Shown here: positions 37,530 through 46,531 of the stretch, piece by piece | How positions within the stretch are numbered: the stretch's first letter is position 1 | Layout of the letters: each line of letters starts with the position of its first letter | Assembly (NCBI RefSeq): GCF_010500995.1 | Contig: NZ_QVMK01000019.1 | Location: forward strand, 23,624-87,623 | DNA length: 64,000 nt | Direction: 5' to 3' | Source: Bacteroides sp. 224 | GTDB lineage: Bacteria; Bacteroidota; Bacteroidia; Bacteroidales; Bacteroidaceae | Program-made: the position numbers and the translations under genes | Notes under the pieces: generated by a model | Databases searched by the model: none | Told to the model about the DNA's origin: nothing | The model's input: only the letters and a program-made list of their open reading frames with translations

Positions 37530-37981
37530 ATTTTCTGATTGAATGGGGATATGTAGGCATGTTCCTTTCTGCTTTACTGGCCGGAAGTGCCGTGCCGTTT
37601 AGTTCCGAAGCCGTGTTGGTGGCGTTGGTACACCCAAGCACAGGACTAAGCCCAACTTTGGTTATCATATCCGCATCCTTCGGCAATTTACTCGGTAGCC
37701 TTACGTGTTATTGGCTGGGACACCTCGGCAAAATGACGTGGCTCGAAAAATACTTCCACATGAAGCGGGAAAAGATAGAACGCATGCAAGCTTACCTGAA
37801 CGGCAGAAGCGCCTTCATGGCATTCTTTGCATTCCTCCCGATTATAGGAACATTGATAGCTGTGGCACTTGGCTTTTTGCGAAGCAATGTATATATAGTA
37901 TCCGTAAGCATGTTTGTAGGTAAACTGCTCCGATACATATTAGTAGCTATGGCAGCATTAGGAATTTTTTCTTCGATATAA
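37514..37981 (+). CDS. YqaA/DedA-like membrane protein
   Basis: 155 residues with four or so hydrophobic segments. GMFLSALLAGSAVPFSSEAV and the conserved ASFGNLLGSLTCYWLG fit the YqaA branch of the DedA/SNARE-associated family, whose distant members flip undecaprenyl phosphate or other lipids. The role of the short YqaA type is not established. It overlaps the preceding membrane protein by 16 bp and is followed 2 bp later by the mnmD-like gene. Confidence 0.88.
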   Translation: MDAFINFLIEWGYVGMFLSALLAGSAVPFSSEAVLVALVHPSTGLSPTLVIISASFGNLLGSLTCYWLGHLGKMTWLEKYFHMKREKIERMQAYLNGRSAFMAFFAFLPIIGTLIAVALGFLRSNVYIVSVSMFVGKLLRYILVAMAALGIFSSI

Positions 37982-37983
37982 TC

Positions 37984-38643
37984 ATGAAACGAATCGTTGA
38001 ACATACAGCCGACGGCAGTTCCACCTTATTTGTACCGGAACTCAACGAGCACTACCACAGCGTGAAAGGTGCCCGTACGGAATCGCAACATATATTCATC
38101 GATATGGGGATGAAACATTCCTCTGCCAACCCTATTCGTATATTAGAGATTGGGCTGGGAACCGGATTAAATGCTTTCCTCACACTTACCGAAGCCGAAC
38201 AAAGTGGAAAGGAAGTGCACTACACCGGCCTTGAATTATATCCCTTAGATTGGGAAACAGTTCGTTGCCTGGAGTACAGCGACAGCACACTGTTTCAACA
38301 AATACACGTATCTCCCTGGGAGCAGGAAACCAAGCTTACTCCTACATTTACGCTTACTAAAAAGAAAACAGATTTTACTCTTCTACCACAAGACGGTACT
38401 TTGAAAGGCTTTGATGTTATCTACTTTGATGCTTTTGCCCCCGAAAAGCAACCGGAGATATGGAACGAAGAACTATTTAAACATTTATACGTTATTATGA
38501 ACACAGAGGGCATATTAACCACCTACTGTGCCAAAGGTATCGTTCGCCGAATGTTGCAGCAAGCCGGATTTACCGTAGAACGGTTAGCAGGCCCCCCCAA
38601 CGGAAAGCGTGAGATATTGAGAGCCGTAAAAAATAAATCTTAA
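37984..38643 (+). CDS. mnmD: MnmC-type tRNA methyltransferase (MnmD-like)
   Basis: 219 residues matching the N-terminal half of MnmC, which methylates 5-aminomethyl-2-thiouridine at the tRNA wobble base. The SAM motif ILEIGLGTGLNAFLTL and the catalytic segment DVIYFDAFAPEKQPEIWN are clear. The FAD oxidase half is absent, as in stand-alone MnmD proteins. It sits in the purD-to-zinc-transport run, 2 bp after the YqaA gene. Confidence 0.88.
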   Translation: MKRIVEHTADGSSTLFVPELNEHYHSVKGARTESQHIFIDMGMKHSSANPIRILEIGLGTGLNAFLTLTEAEQSGKEVHYTGLELYPLDWETVRCLEYSDSTLFQQIHVSPWEQETKLTPTFTLTKKKTDFTLLPQDGTLKGFDVIYFDAFAPEKQPEIWNEELFKHLYVIMNTEGILTTYCAKGIVRRMLQQAGFTVERLAGPPNGKREILRAVKNKS

Positions 38644-38651
38644 CCACATAT

Positions 38652-39539
38652 ATGAAAACCCAATTATTCATACTCCTATTATTAGTAACCGCCTGTGCCG
38701 GAAACCCCGGAAAGAAGCAGGGGGAACGAGTAATTACCGTCACCATAGAGCCACAACGTTATTTCACAGAAGCCATTGCCGGAGATAAATTCAAGGTTAT
38801 CAGCATGGTGCCCAAAGGAAGCAGTCCCGAGACTTACGACCCCACCCCTCAACAACTTGTATCATTGGGAGAGAGTGAAGCGTATTTTCGTATCGGACAC
38901 ATCGGCTTCGAACAAACATGGATGGACAGGTTATTAAAGAATGCACCTCACATTTCGGTGTTCGATACCTCCAAAGGAATTGATCTTATCTATGGAGAAG
39001 GTCATACGCATGGCGATCATTATCATCCCGGTGGTGTGGAACCTCATATTTGGAACTCTGCTGCGAATGCTCAAGTCATTACAAGCAATATTTATAAAGC
39101 TTTGTGTACACTGGATAGAGAGAACGAGTCTTATTATCTGGCACGTTATGATTCTATTAATCAACGCATATTACATACCGATAGCATTCTCTCTTCTATA
39201 TTAACGGCAGATGCCGACAGTGCTTTCATGATATACCATCCGGCACTCTCCTACTTTGCACGCGATTATGGTTTAGAGCAAATCTCCATCGAAGAAGAAG
39301 GCAAAGAGCCTTCGCCCGGACATCTTAAAAACTTGATTGAACATTGTAAAGCCAAAAACGTAAGAGTAGTTTTTGTACAACCCGAATTTGATAAACGCAA
39401 TGCGGAAATCATTGCTCAACAAACAAATACCCAGATTGTACCCATCAATCCGCTTGCTTATGATTGGGAGGAGGAGATGATACATACAGCAAGAAGCCTC
39501 TCCCCGGCCCTCTCCAAAAGAGAGGGAGAAGGAAGATAG
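38652..39539 (+). CDS. znuA: Zinc/manganese-type ABC transporter binding lipoprotein
   Basis: 295 residues with a lipoprotein signal (ILLLLVTACAGNPG), so it is anchored outside the inner membrane. It is a cluster A-1 metal-binding protein: VTIEPQRYFTEAIAG, a short His-rich loop (GHTHGDHYHPGG), VEPHIWNSAANAQ and a C-terminal FVQPEFDKRNAEIIA. The His-rich loop points to zinc, which I infer. The last residues (SLSPALSKREGEGR) and the stop come from the 45-bp palindromic element. It is followed by the ATPase; no permease gene is present. Confidence 0.88.
   Translation: MKTQLFILLLLVTACAGNPGKKQGERVITVTIEPQRYFTEAIAGDKFKVISMVPKGSSPETYDPTPQQLVSLGESEAYFRIGHIGFEQTWMDRLLKNAPHISVFDTSKGIDLIYGEGHTHGDHYHPGGVEPHIWNSAANAQVITSNIYKALCTLDRENESYYLARYDSINQRILHTDSILSSILTADADSAFMIYHPALSYFARDYGLEQISIEEEGKEPSPGHLKNLIEHCKAKNVRVVFVQPEFDKRNAEIIAQQTNTQIVPINPLAYDWEEEMIHTARSLSPALSKREGEGR
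39495..39539 (+). repeat. 45-bp coding palindromic element, copy 2
   Basis: Three mismatches against 35095-35139, a CCCTCTCC...GAGAGGG hairpin, and the same reading frame and TAG stop. It encodes the last 14 residues of the metal-binding lipoprotein. Confidence 0.9.
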
Positions 39540-39566
39540 ATTGCCTATCAAACACTACTATACAAA

Positions 39567-40340
39567 ATGCATAAACAAGATACACAAGCTCTCATTACTT
39601 TAGAGAAGATATCCGCCGGCTATGATGGCAAGACAGTTCTTCGCGATGTAGATCTCACCATCTACGATCGGGACTTTCTGGGTATTATCGGTCCTAACGG
39701 TGGAGGAAAAACCACATTAATCAAAGTAATTCTTGGTTTGCTGAAGCAGAGCAACGGACATATACACTTCTATCAGAACGGGAAAGAAGCCCATACTGTT
39801 AAGATGGGATATCTGCCACAATATAGCAGTGTAGATAAGAAATTCCCTATTTCAGTAGAAGAGGTTATTTTGTCCGGACTTAGTTCCCGCAAATCGCTGA
39901 TGAGTCGTTTTACCAAAGAACAAAAAGACAAAGTACAGCAAGTGATTGCCCGAATGGGGTTGGAAGGTTTGGGAAAACGAGCCATCGGACAACTGAGCGG
40001 AGGCCAACTACAACGGGCTTTATTAGGAAGGGCTATTGTGTCAGATCCACAAATCGTTATCCTCGATGAACCCAGTACTTATATTGATAAGCAGTTCGAA
40101 GCGCGTTTGTATGAACTCCTTGCGGAAATCAATCAAGATTGCGCCATCATTTTGGTAAGCCATGACATTGGTACTGTTCTGCAGAATGTTAAGTCCATTG
40201 CCTGTGTAAATGAAACATTAGATTATCATCCCGATACGGGTATCAGTGGGGAATGGTTGGAGAAGAACTTTCATTGCCCAATTGAAGTATTGGGGCATGG
40301 CACGATTCCGCATAGGGTATTGGGGGAACATAGGCATTAA
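39567..40340 (+). CDS. znuC: Metal ABC transporter ATP-binding protein
   Basis: 257 residues. Walker A is GPNGGGKTTLIK, the signature is LSGGQLQRALLGRA, Walker B is PQIVILDEPSTYID, and the switch His is VSHDIG. It matches the ZnuC/MntB type by its position right after the metal-binding lipoprotein. A membrane permease is expected next to it but is not in this window, so it may pair with a permease encoded elsewhere. Confidence 0.9.
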   Translation: MHKQDTQALITLEKISAGYDGKTVLRDVDLTIYDRDFLGIIGPNGGGKTTLIKVILGLLKQSNGHIHFYQNGKEAHTVKMGYLPQYSSVDKKFPISVEEVILSGLSSRKSLMSRFTKEQKDKVQQVIARMGLEGLGKRAIGQLSGGQLQRALLGRAIVSDPQIVILDEPSTYIDKQFEARLYELLAEINQDCAIILVSHDIGTVLQNVKSIACVNETLDYHPDTGISGEWLEKNFHCPIEVLGHGTIPHRVLGEHRH

Positions 40341-40408
40341 GACCACGCCGTTTGAAACAAGATAAAACTAAGAAACATATTAATAAAACCAACACACTAA
40401 AAAGTATT

Positions 40409-41389
40409 ATGAACAAATCATTGATTATTGTAGCTATCTTAAGCTTTTGCATCTCAAGTGTATATTCTCAAACAGAGTATAAAGTAGAGAACATCTCTGT
40501 AATAAACCTGGGAGACGGAAGATTGTTATTTCGTTCAGTCGACGAAGATATTCCAATTGAAGGTACGCAACGTATAATAGACGGAAGACGCTCCGAATAT
40601 ATTCTTGCCGAATTTGGACAAGGTCTTTACAACGGTACTTATCAACATTTCAAGTATAATAAGTTAAGCGAAGAAGGTACTTACAAAGAAGGACGCAAAC
40701 ATGGAGTATTTAAAGAATTTAACTCTGACGGAACATCAGTAAAAGCAGAAAAGAAGTATGTTGATGGAAAACCGGATGGTATATGGAAAACTTATTATAG
40801 CGATGGTAAAACCGAAGGAGAGAAAGGATACAAAGAGGGACTTGAGCATGGTGTTGAGCGTAGATATGATTACGAAACCGGCGATCTTGTAACTGATATG
40901 AATTTCGTTGATGGAAAGAAACATGGCAAACAAATGCAAGTTATCAGCAGTAATCGCGGAATGTATACAATAGAAAGCAAATATTCCGAGGGGTTGCTGG
41001 ATGGATCTTATACGGAAACATACGAATCGGGGGTAGTTAAGAAGAAAGGCACATACAAACAAGGAAAGGAAAACGGGGTTTGGATATACAATAAACAAGA
41101 AGGACTTCCTGAAAAAGAAATCACATATAAAGACGGTAAAAAGAATGGTGAATTCAAGAAATTCTTTACTGATGGTACTGTAAGCGATATTGAAACTTAC
41201 AAAAACGACAAGCTGGATGGCCCGAAAAAAGAATTCTTTTATAAAACAAACGGAAAAATAAAGTCTCTCTTTAATTATACCAATGGCAGGAGAAACGGAA
41301 AGTATGCCTATTATAATGAGGACGGAAGTGTAAGAGAAGACGGTGATTACGAAAATGGAGTAAAAAAGAAATCTACTACTTATAAGTAA
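40409..41389 (+). CDS. Exported MORN/YwqK-type repeat protein
   Basis: 326 residues from the ATG at 40409, which gives a signal peptide (IIVAILSFCISSVYSQT). The mature part is about ten ~23-residue MORN_2/YwqK-like repeats: EGTYKEGRKHGVFKEF, KYVDGKPDGIWKTYYSDG, YKEGLEHGVERRYD, YKQGKENGVWIYN, YKDGKKNGEFKKFFTDG and FNYTNGRRNGKYAYYNEDG. Such repeats form extended beta sheets. The role here is unknown. The family name 'antitoxin' used for YwqK is not supported by a toxin neighbour. Confidence 0.88.
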   Translation: MNKSLIIVAILSFCISSVYSQTEYKVENISVINLGDGRLLFRSVDEDIPIEGTQRIIDGRRSEYILAEFGQGLYNGTYQHFKYNKLSEEGTYKEGRKHGVFKEFNSDGTSVKAEKKYVDGKPDGIWKTYYSDGKTEGEKGYKEGLEHGVERRYDYETGDLVTDMNFVDGKKHGKQMQVISSNRGMYTIESKYSEGLLDGSYTETYESGVVKKKGTYKQGKENGVWIYNKQEGLPEKEITYKDGKKNGEFKKFFTDGTVSDIETYKNDKLDGPKKEFFYKTNGKIKSLFNYTNGRRNGKYAYYNEDGSVREDGDYENGVKKKSTTYK

Positions 41390-41420
41390 GAAACAGCAAA
41401 CATATTTTTAATTAAAATAG

Positions 41421-41428
41421 TATCTTTG
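41421..41428 (+). promoter_or_regulatory. Bacteroidales -7 box, DUF2723 gene
   Basis: TATCTTTG, 40 bases before the ATG at 41469. Confidence 0.5.
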
Positions 41429-41468
41429 CGCCCGTGTAACATGTTAACAATTAAAGCACTATAAGTTA

Positions 41469-44400
41469 ATGAGACAGTACAAAACCGTAAACAACCTTAT
41501 GGGGTGGTTTGCATTTGCCATTGCAGCGGTAGTTTACTGCATGACCATTGAGCCTACAGCGAGTTTCTGGGATTGCGGAGAGTTTATCACATCAGCCTAT
41601 AAATTGGAAGTAGGTCACCCGCCCGGAGCACCCTTCTTTATGCTTACAGCCAATTTCTTCACACTCTTTACAAACGACCCTACTTTAGTAGCCCGCATGG
41701 TAAACACCATGAGTGCTTTGATGAGTGCCGCTTGTATACTTTTCCTCTTTTGGAGTATTACCCACTTAGTAAGAAAACTGGTGGTGAAGAAAGGTGCCGA
41801 AGAAGAAATGACAACCGGACAACTGGTTATCATCATGGGTTCGGGATTGGTAGGTGCATTGGCCTATACTTTCAGTGATACATTCTGGTTTAGTGCCGTA
41901 GAAGGCGAAGTATATGCTTACTCTTCTCTCTTCACTGCCCTTGTATTCTGGTTGATACTTAAATGGGAGAATGTGGCGAATGAACCTCATTCCGATCGTT
42001 GGATCATCTTAATTGCCTATCTAACAGGGTTAAGTATCGGTGTCCATCTGCTGAACCTGCTTTGTTTGCCTGCCATCGTGTTGGTATATTACTACAAAAA
42101 GAATCCGGATGCCGACTTAAAAGGAAGTCTTTTAGCACTCGCCGGTTCGGGAATACTGGTTGCCGTTGTGCTTTACGGTATCGTGCCGGGAGTAGTAAAA
42201 GTAGGTGGATGGTTTGAGCTCTTCTTTGTCAATACACTGGGACTCTCCTTTAATTCGGGAGTCATTGTTTACATCATTACAATCTCTGCCGTAATTATCT
42301 GGGGAATCTATGAAAGTTACACACAAGGCAGTCGCGCCCGAATGAATATCTCTTTCCTGCTCACCCTTGCCTTGCTTGGTATTCCTTTCTACGGGCATGG
42401 CACAAGCAGCCTCATAATTGGCGGTGTGGTATTAGGCGTATTGGCCATTTATTTGTTTGCAAAGAATATAAATACGAAATACCAAATCAGTGCACGTACG
42501 CTTAATACATCTATGCTTTGTATTCTTACGATCATGATTGGTTATTCCTCGTATGCTTTAATTGTGATTCGTTCCACTGCCAACACTCCGATGGATCAAA
42601 ATTCACCCGAAGATATCTTCACACTGGGCGAATATTTGGGACGTGAGCAATATGGTACTCGTCCGCTGTTCTACGGACAAACGTATGCTTCAAAAGTAGC
42701 GCTGGATGTGGAAGGCAAATACTGTGTTCCCCGTCAGGTAGAAACACCGGATAAATACGTACGCAAAGAGAAAACATCTCCCGACGAAAAAGACTTGTAC
42801 ATCAAAATGCCCGGACGCCTGGAGTATGAATATGCTCAGAACATGCTCTTCCCCCGTATGTACAGCCAGCAAACGCCTCACATTGAACAATACAAAGCAT
42901 GGGCCAATATACAAGGACACGAAGTGCTTTATGACCAATGTGGCGAAACTGTGAAGGTGACTGTGCCAACCCAATGGGAAAACATTAAATTCTTCTTCTC
43001 CTATCAACTCAACTTTATGTATTGGCGCTACTTTATGTGGAACTTTGTAGGACGCCAGAATGATATACAAGGACAAGGAGAAATAGAGCATGGTAACTGG
43101 ATCACCGGAATTAAATTTATTGATAATGTTCTGGTAGGAAATCAGGACTTATTACCCCAATCTTTAAAAGAGAACAAAGGTCGCAATGTATTTTACGGAC
43201 TTCCTCTTTTGTTGGGAATCATCGGATTGCTTTGGCAGGCTAACCGCGATAGGAAAGGCGTTCAGCAGTTCTGGGTAGTCTTCTTCCTGTTCTTTATGAC
43301 GGGGCTTGCTATCATTCTCTATCTAAATCAATCTCCTCTGCAGGTTCGCGAACGCGACTATGCTTATGCAGGTTCTTTCTATGCATTTGCCATTTGGATT
43401 GGTATGGGAGTAGCAGGTATAGCCCATGCACTCCAGAAACGTCTGAATATGAGAGAAACGCAAGCGGCCATACTTACTACAATAGCTTGCTTGTGCATTC
43501 CCATTCAAATGGTTAGTCAGACGTGGGATGATCATGATAGAAGCGGCCGTTATGTTTGTCGCGACTTTGGTCAGAACTATCTGATGTCATTACAAGAAAG
43601 CGGTAATCCGATCATCTTTACTAATGGTGATAATGATACATTCCCGCTGTGGTACAATCAAGAAACCGAAGAGTTCCGTACAGATGCCCGTACCTGTAAC
43701 CTAAGCTATTTGCAAACCGATTGGTATATCGACCAGATGAAACGTCCGGCTTATGATTCACCATCTCTTCCTATCACCTGGAATCGTATAGAATATACCG
43801 AAGGAAACAATGAGTATATTTCGATTCGTCCTGAAATGATGAAACAGATTGATGCACTCTATGCAGAAGCAGAGGCGAACGATGGAAAAATTTCGGGCTC
43901 CCAAACCAACTTCAACATACGCGAGGTATTTGGCGAAAACCCTTACGAGCTTGAGAATATCCTGAACAAGTGGATACGTTCGGACAGCAAAGAATTCCAC
44001 TTCATCCCAACCGACAGTATTGTGATGAAGATTGATAAAGAAGCCGTACGTCGCTCAGGAATGAAGATACCGGAAGCATTGGGCGATTCAATTCCCGACT
44101 ACATGCACATCTCATTAAAGGGTAAACGTAATCTTTATAAGAGTGAATTAATAATGCTCGAAATGCTTTGTCATGCCAACTGGGAACGTCCTTTGTATAT
44201 GGCTATCACTGTAGGTTCAGACAATCAATTGAACATGGGAGATCACTTTGTACAAGAAGGTCTTGCCTATCGTTTCACTCCGTTCAATGCCAAACAGTTA
44301 AATGCTTCTATCGACACAGAGAAGATGTATGATAACCTGATGAATAAATTCAAATTTGGCGGTATCGAGAAAGAAGGTATCTATATTGACGAGAACGTGA

Positions 44401-44831
44401 TGAGAATGTGCTATACACATCGCCGGATCTTTGCTCAGCTTATCGACCAACTGTTGAAAGAAGGTAAGAAGGAGAAAGCATTGACCGCTCTTGAGTATTG
44501 CGAAAAGATGATTCCTGCATTCAATGTGCCTTATGAATTCCAGAATGGCGCATTCACCCTGGCAGAAGCTTATTATAAATTAGGCAAGCAGGAAGAAGGA
44601 GATCGTATCATTGATGCAATGGCCAATAACTCTTTGGAATATACAACATGGTATCTTAGCATGAACGATTCTCAACTGTATATATCGGCCAGAGAAGTAA
44701 TGACTCATTTCTCTTTATTGGATGAAGCAGTACGTATCCTGGAGAAAAACAAATCAGAAAAGGCCGCCCATTACAGCAGCCAATTTGATGAAATATACAA
44801 GACATACGTGGCTCGAATGAAAAACATTTAA
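41469..44831 (+). CDS. DUF2723 membrane protein, glycosyltransferase-like
   Basis: 1120 residues. The N-terminal half is polytopic and opens with the DUF2723 signature TIEPTASFWDCGEFITSAYK followed by VGHPPGAPFF. The acidic residues in this first loop resemble those of protein O-mannosyltransferase-type (GT-C) enzymes. The family is reported to act in protein O-glycosylation in Bacteroidetes, but activity here is inferred. The C-terminal ~450 residues are soluble and include ITFTNGDNDTFPLWY-like and YISIRPEMMKQ segments, ending in TPR-like helices. The next gene begins 16 bp later. Confidence 0.9.
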   Translation: MRQYKTVNNLMGWFAFAIAAVVYCMTIEPTASFWDCGEFITSAYKLEVGHPPGAPFFMLTANFFTLFTNDPTLVARMVNTMSALMSAACILFLFWSITHLVRKLVVKKGAEEEMTTGQLVIIMGSGLVGALAYTFSDTFWFSAVEGEVYAYSSLFTALVFWLILKWENVANEPHSDRWIILIAYLTGLSIGVHLLNLLCLPAIVLVYYYKKNPDADLKGSLLALAGSGILVAVVLYGIVPGVVKVGGWFELFFVNTLGLSFNSGVIVYIITISAVIIWGIYESYTQGSRARMNISFLLTLALLGIPFYGHGTSSLIIGGVVLGVLAIYLFAKNINTKYQISARTLNTSMLCILTIMIGYSSYALIVIRSTANTPMDQNSPEDIFTLGEYLGREQYGTRPLFYGQTYASKVALDVEGKYCVPRQVETPDKYVRKEKTSPDEKDLYIKMPGRLEYEYAQNMLFPRMYSQQTPHIEQYKAWANIQGHEVLYDQCGETVKVTVPTQWENIKFFFSYQLNFMYWRYFMWNFVGRQNDIQGQGEIEHGNWITGIKFIDNVLVGNQDLLPQSLKENKGRNVFYGLPLLLGIIGLLWQANRDRKGVQQFWVVFFLFFMTGLAIILYLNQSPLQVRERDYAYAGSFYAFAIWIGMGVAGIAHALQKRLNMRETQAAILTTIACLCIPIQMVSQTWDDHDRSGRYVCRDFGQNYLMSLQESGNPIIFTNGDNDTFPLWYNQETEEFRTDARTCNLSYLQTDWYIDQMKRPAYDSPSLPITWNRIEYTEGNNEYISIRPEMMKQIDALYAEAEANDGKISGSQTNFNIREVFGENPYELENILNKWIRSDSKEFHFIPTDSIVMKIDKEAVRRSGMKIPEALGDSIPDYMHISLKGKRNLYKSELIMLEMLCHANWERPLYMAITVGSDNQLNMGDHFVQEGLAYRFTPFNAKQLNASIDTEKMYDNLMNKFKFGGIEKEGIYIDENVMRMCYTHRRIFAQLIDQLLKEGKKEKALTALEYCEKMIPAFNVPYEFQNGAFTLAEAYYKLGKQEEGDRIIDAMANNSLEYTTWYLSMNDSQLYISAREVMTHFSLLDEAVRILEKNKSEKAAHYSSQFDEIYKTYVARMKNI

Positions 44832-44847
44832 TAGATCGTTTTAAAGA

Positions 44848-45456
44848 ATGTTCATCGAACAACCACCCAGAATTCTCCGAGCATTATACCCCGGGGCTAT
44901 TTGGCGGATGGATCCAAACGAAAAGGCCGTTTATCTTACTTTTGATGACGGCCCCATCCCGGAAATAACCCCTTGGGTACTTGACTTATTAGACAAATAC
45001 AACGTGAAAGCTACCTTCTTTATGGTAGGAGATAATGTGCGCAAACACCCCAAAGAATATCAGATGGTGGTAGATCGCGGACATCGTATTGGCAATCATA
45101 CTTTCAATCACATTCGTGGATTTGAGTATTTATCGGAAAACTACCTGAAGAACACGGATAAGGCAAATGAAATGCTAAAGACCGATTTATTCCGCCCCCC
45201 TCATGGGCACATGCGCTGGGGGCAATATTTCACGCTTAAACGCCATTACAAAATCGTTATGTGGGATCTTGTAACACGCGATTATAGTAAAAGACGGAAT
45301 GGAGAGCAGGTGTTTCAAAACGTAAAGAAGTATGTTAGGAATGGTTCAATCATCACCTTTCACGACTCTGTAAAAGCGGAAAAGAATATGAAATACGCCT
45401 TGCCCCGTTCTATAGAATGGCTACAAGAGCAAGGGTATGAATTCAAATTGCTGTAA
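44848..45456 (+). CDS. Polysaccharide deacetylase family protein
   Basis: 202 residues of the NodB fold. Metal and catalytic motifs are visible: YLTFDDGPIPE, a GNHTFNH metal site, and FRPPHGHMRWGQ. A late HDSVKAEKNM gives the final His motif. No signal peptide is evident, so it may be cytoplasmic or attached to the membrane by neighbours. It probably deacetylates an N-acetyl sugar polymer or a glycolipid. It lies in a run with the DUF2723 and epimerase genes, 9 bp apart. Confidence 0.9.
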   Translation: MFIEQPPRILRALYPGAIWRMDPNEKAVYLTFDDGPIPEITPWVLDLLDKYNVKATFFMVGDNVRKHPKEYQMVVDRGHRIGNHTFNHIRGFEYLSENYLKNTDKANEMLKTDLFRPPHGHMRWGQYFTLKRHYKIVMWDLVTRDYSKRRNGEQVFQNVKKYVRNGSIITFHDSVKAEKNMKYALPRSIEWLQEQGYEFKLL

Positions 45457-45465
45457 AACTCATCA

Positions 45466-46464
45466 ATGGTATTTGTAACAGGAGGAAGCGGATTGGTAGG
45501 AGGACATCTACTGATCCAATTAGTAAAACAGAACGAACAAATACGCGCTTTAAAACGGGCTAACAGTCAATTTAAAGAGCTCAGGATTATTTGCGAATAC
45601 TATCAAATGGAATTTGATAAAGTAATGGCGCAAATAGAATGGATAGAAGGGGATTTATTGAACCCGGAAAGCTTGAACAATACCTTAGCAGGCATTCATA
45701 CTGTTTATCACTGTGCGGCTATTGTTTCCTTTGGTGAATCTTCGCCCAACACACTGCTTCAAACCAATATAACAGGAACCCAAAATCTTCTTGAGGCTTC
45801 TTTAAAGAATTCTATTTCTTGTTTTGCTTTTGTCAGCTCCATTGGCGCACTGGGACAATCTCAAAACGGAGAAACTGTTACCGAAGAAACTCCCTGGAAT
45901 CTTCATAATACCTCTTCTGTATATTCCAACAGTAAATACGCAGCAGAACAGGAAGTTTGGAAAGCTTCCGGCATGGGATTGCCTGTAGTTATTGTCAACC
46001 CCGGCATCATTTTAGGAGCAGGAGATGCTTCTAAAGGCAGCTTACTATTATACTCTAAATTCAAGAACGGGATACCTTTCTACACTCCCCAAAGAACCGG
46101 ATATGTGGATGTTCGGGACGTTTGCCGGGCATTAATTATGCTGGTTCATCAAAAGGTTTATAATCAACGTTTTATATTGGTAAGCGAGAACTTATCCAAC
46201 CGGGAGTTATTTACGTTTATTGCGAAAGCCGTAGGAAAAAGACCACCATTTATATCGGTAGGAAAGAAAGGACTTTTATTTGCCAAAGGCATAGAAAGGA
46301 TGATTACTTTTATTTCGGGGAGAAAGCCTCTGTTAACCTCAGAGATTATTACTTCGGCAGTGAAGCAGGAAAGTTATTCGTCAGAGAAGATACGGGAGGC
46401 GTATGGCTTTACTTTTACGAATATGGAAGAAACGATAAGTTCTTCGATTCATCTTTCTATATAA
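45466..46464 (+). CDS. NAD-dependent epimerase/dehydratase family protein
   Basis: 332 residues of the extended short-chain dehydrogenase fold. The nucleotide-binding motif is VFVTGGSGLVGGHLL at the very N terminus. VSSIGALGQ gives the active-site Ser strand and YSNSKYAAE is the YxxxK catalytic pair. The C-terminal half resembles 3-beta-HSD/dihydroflavonol-reductase-like members more than UDP-sugar epimerases. The substrate is unknown. It is the last gene of the plus-strand run. Confidence 0.88.
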   Translation: MVFVTGGSGLVGGHLLIQLVKQNEQIRALKRANSQFKELRIICEYYQMEFDKVMAQIEWIEGDLLNPESLNNTLAGIHTVYHCAAIVSFGESSPNTLLQTNITGTQNLLEASLKNSISCFAFVSSIGALGQSQNGETVTEETPWNLHNTSSVYSNSKYAAEQEVWKASGMGLPVVIVNPGIILGAGDASKGSLLLYSKFKNGIPFYTPQRTGYVDVRDVCRALIMLVHQKVYNQRFILVSENLSNRELFTFIAKAVGKRPPFISVGKKGLLFAKGIERMITFISGRKPLLTSEIITSAVKQESYSSEKIREAYGFTFTNMEETISSSIHLSI

Positions 46465-46476
46465 AATCATATCCTG

Positions 46477-46518
46477 CATGGCGTAGGGGCAGGTCTTGTG
46501 TCTGCCCTACACCATGCG
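46477..46518. repeat. Palindromic element between convergent genes
   Basis: GCATGGCGTAGGGGCAG (46477-46493) and CTGCCCTACACCATGC (46503-46518) form a near-perfect hairpin. It lies between the convergent epimerase and DUF4861 genes and may end both transcripts. Confidence 0.75.
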
Positions 46519-46531
46519 GTGGAGAATTTCT

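Noticed and set aside
40409..41389. Toxin-antitoxin role for the YwqK-like protein
   Set aside because: The family label alone suggests it. The protein has an export signal and no toxin gene is nearby.
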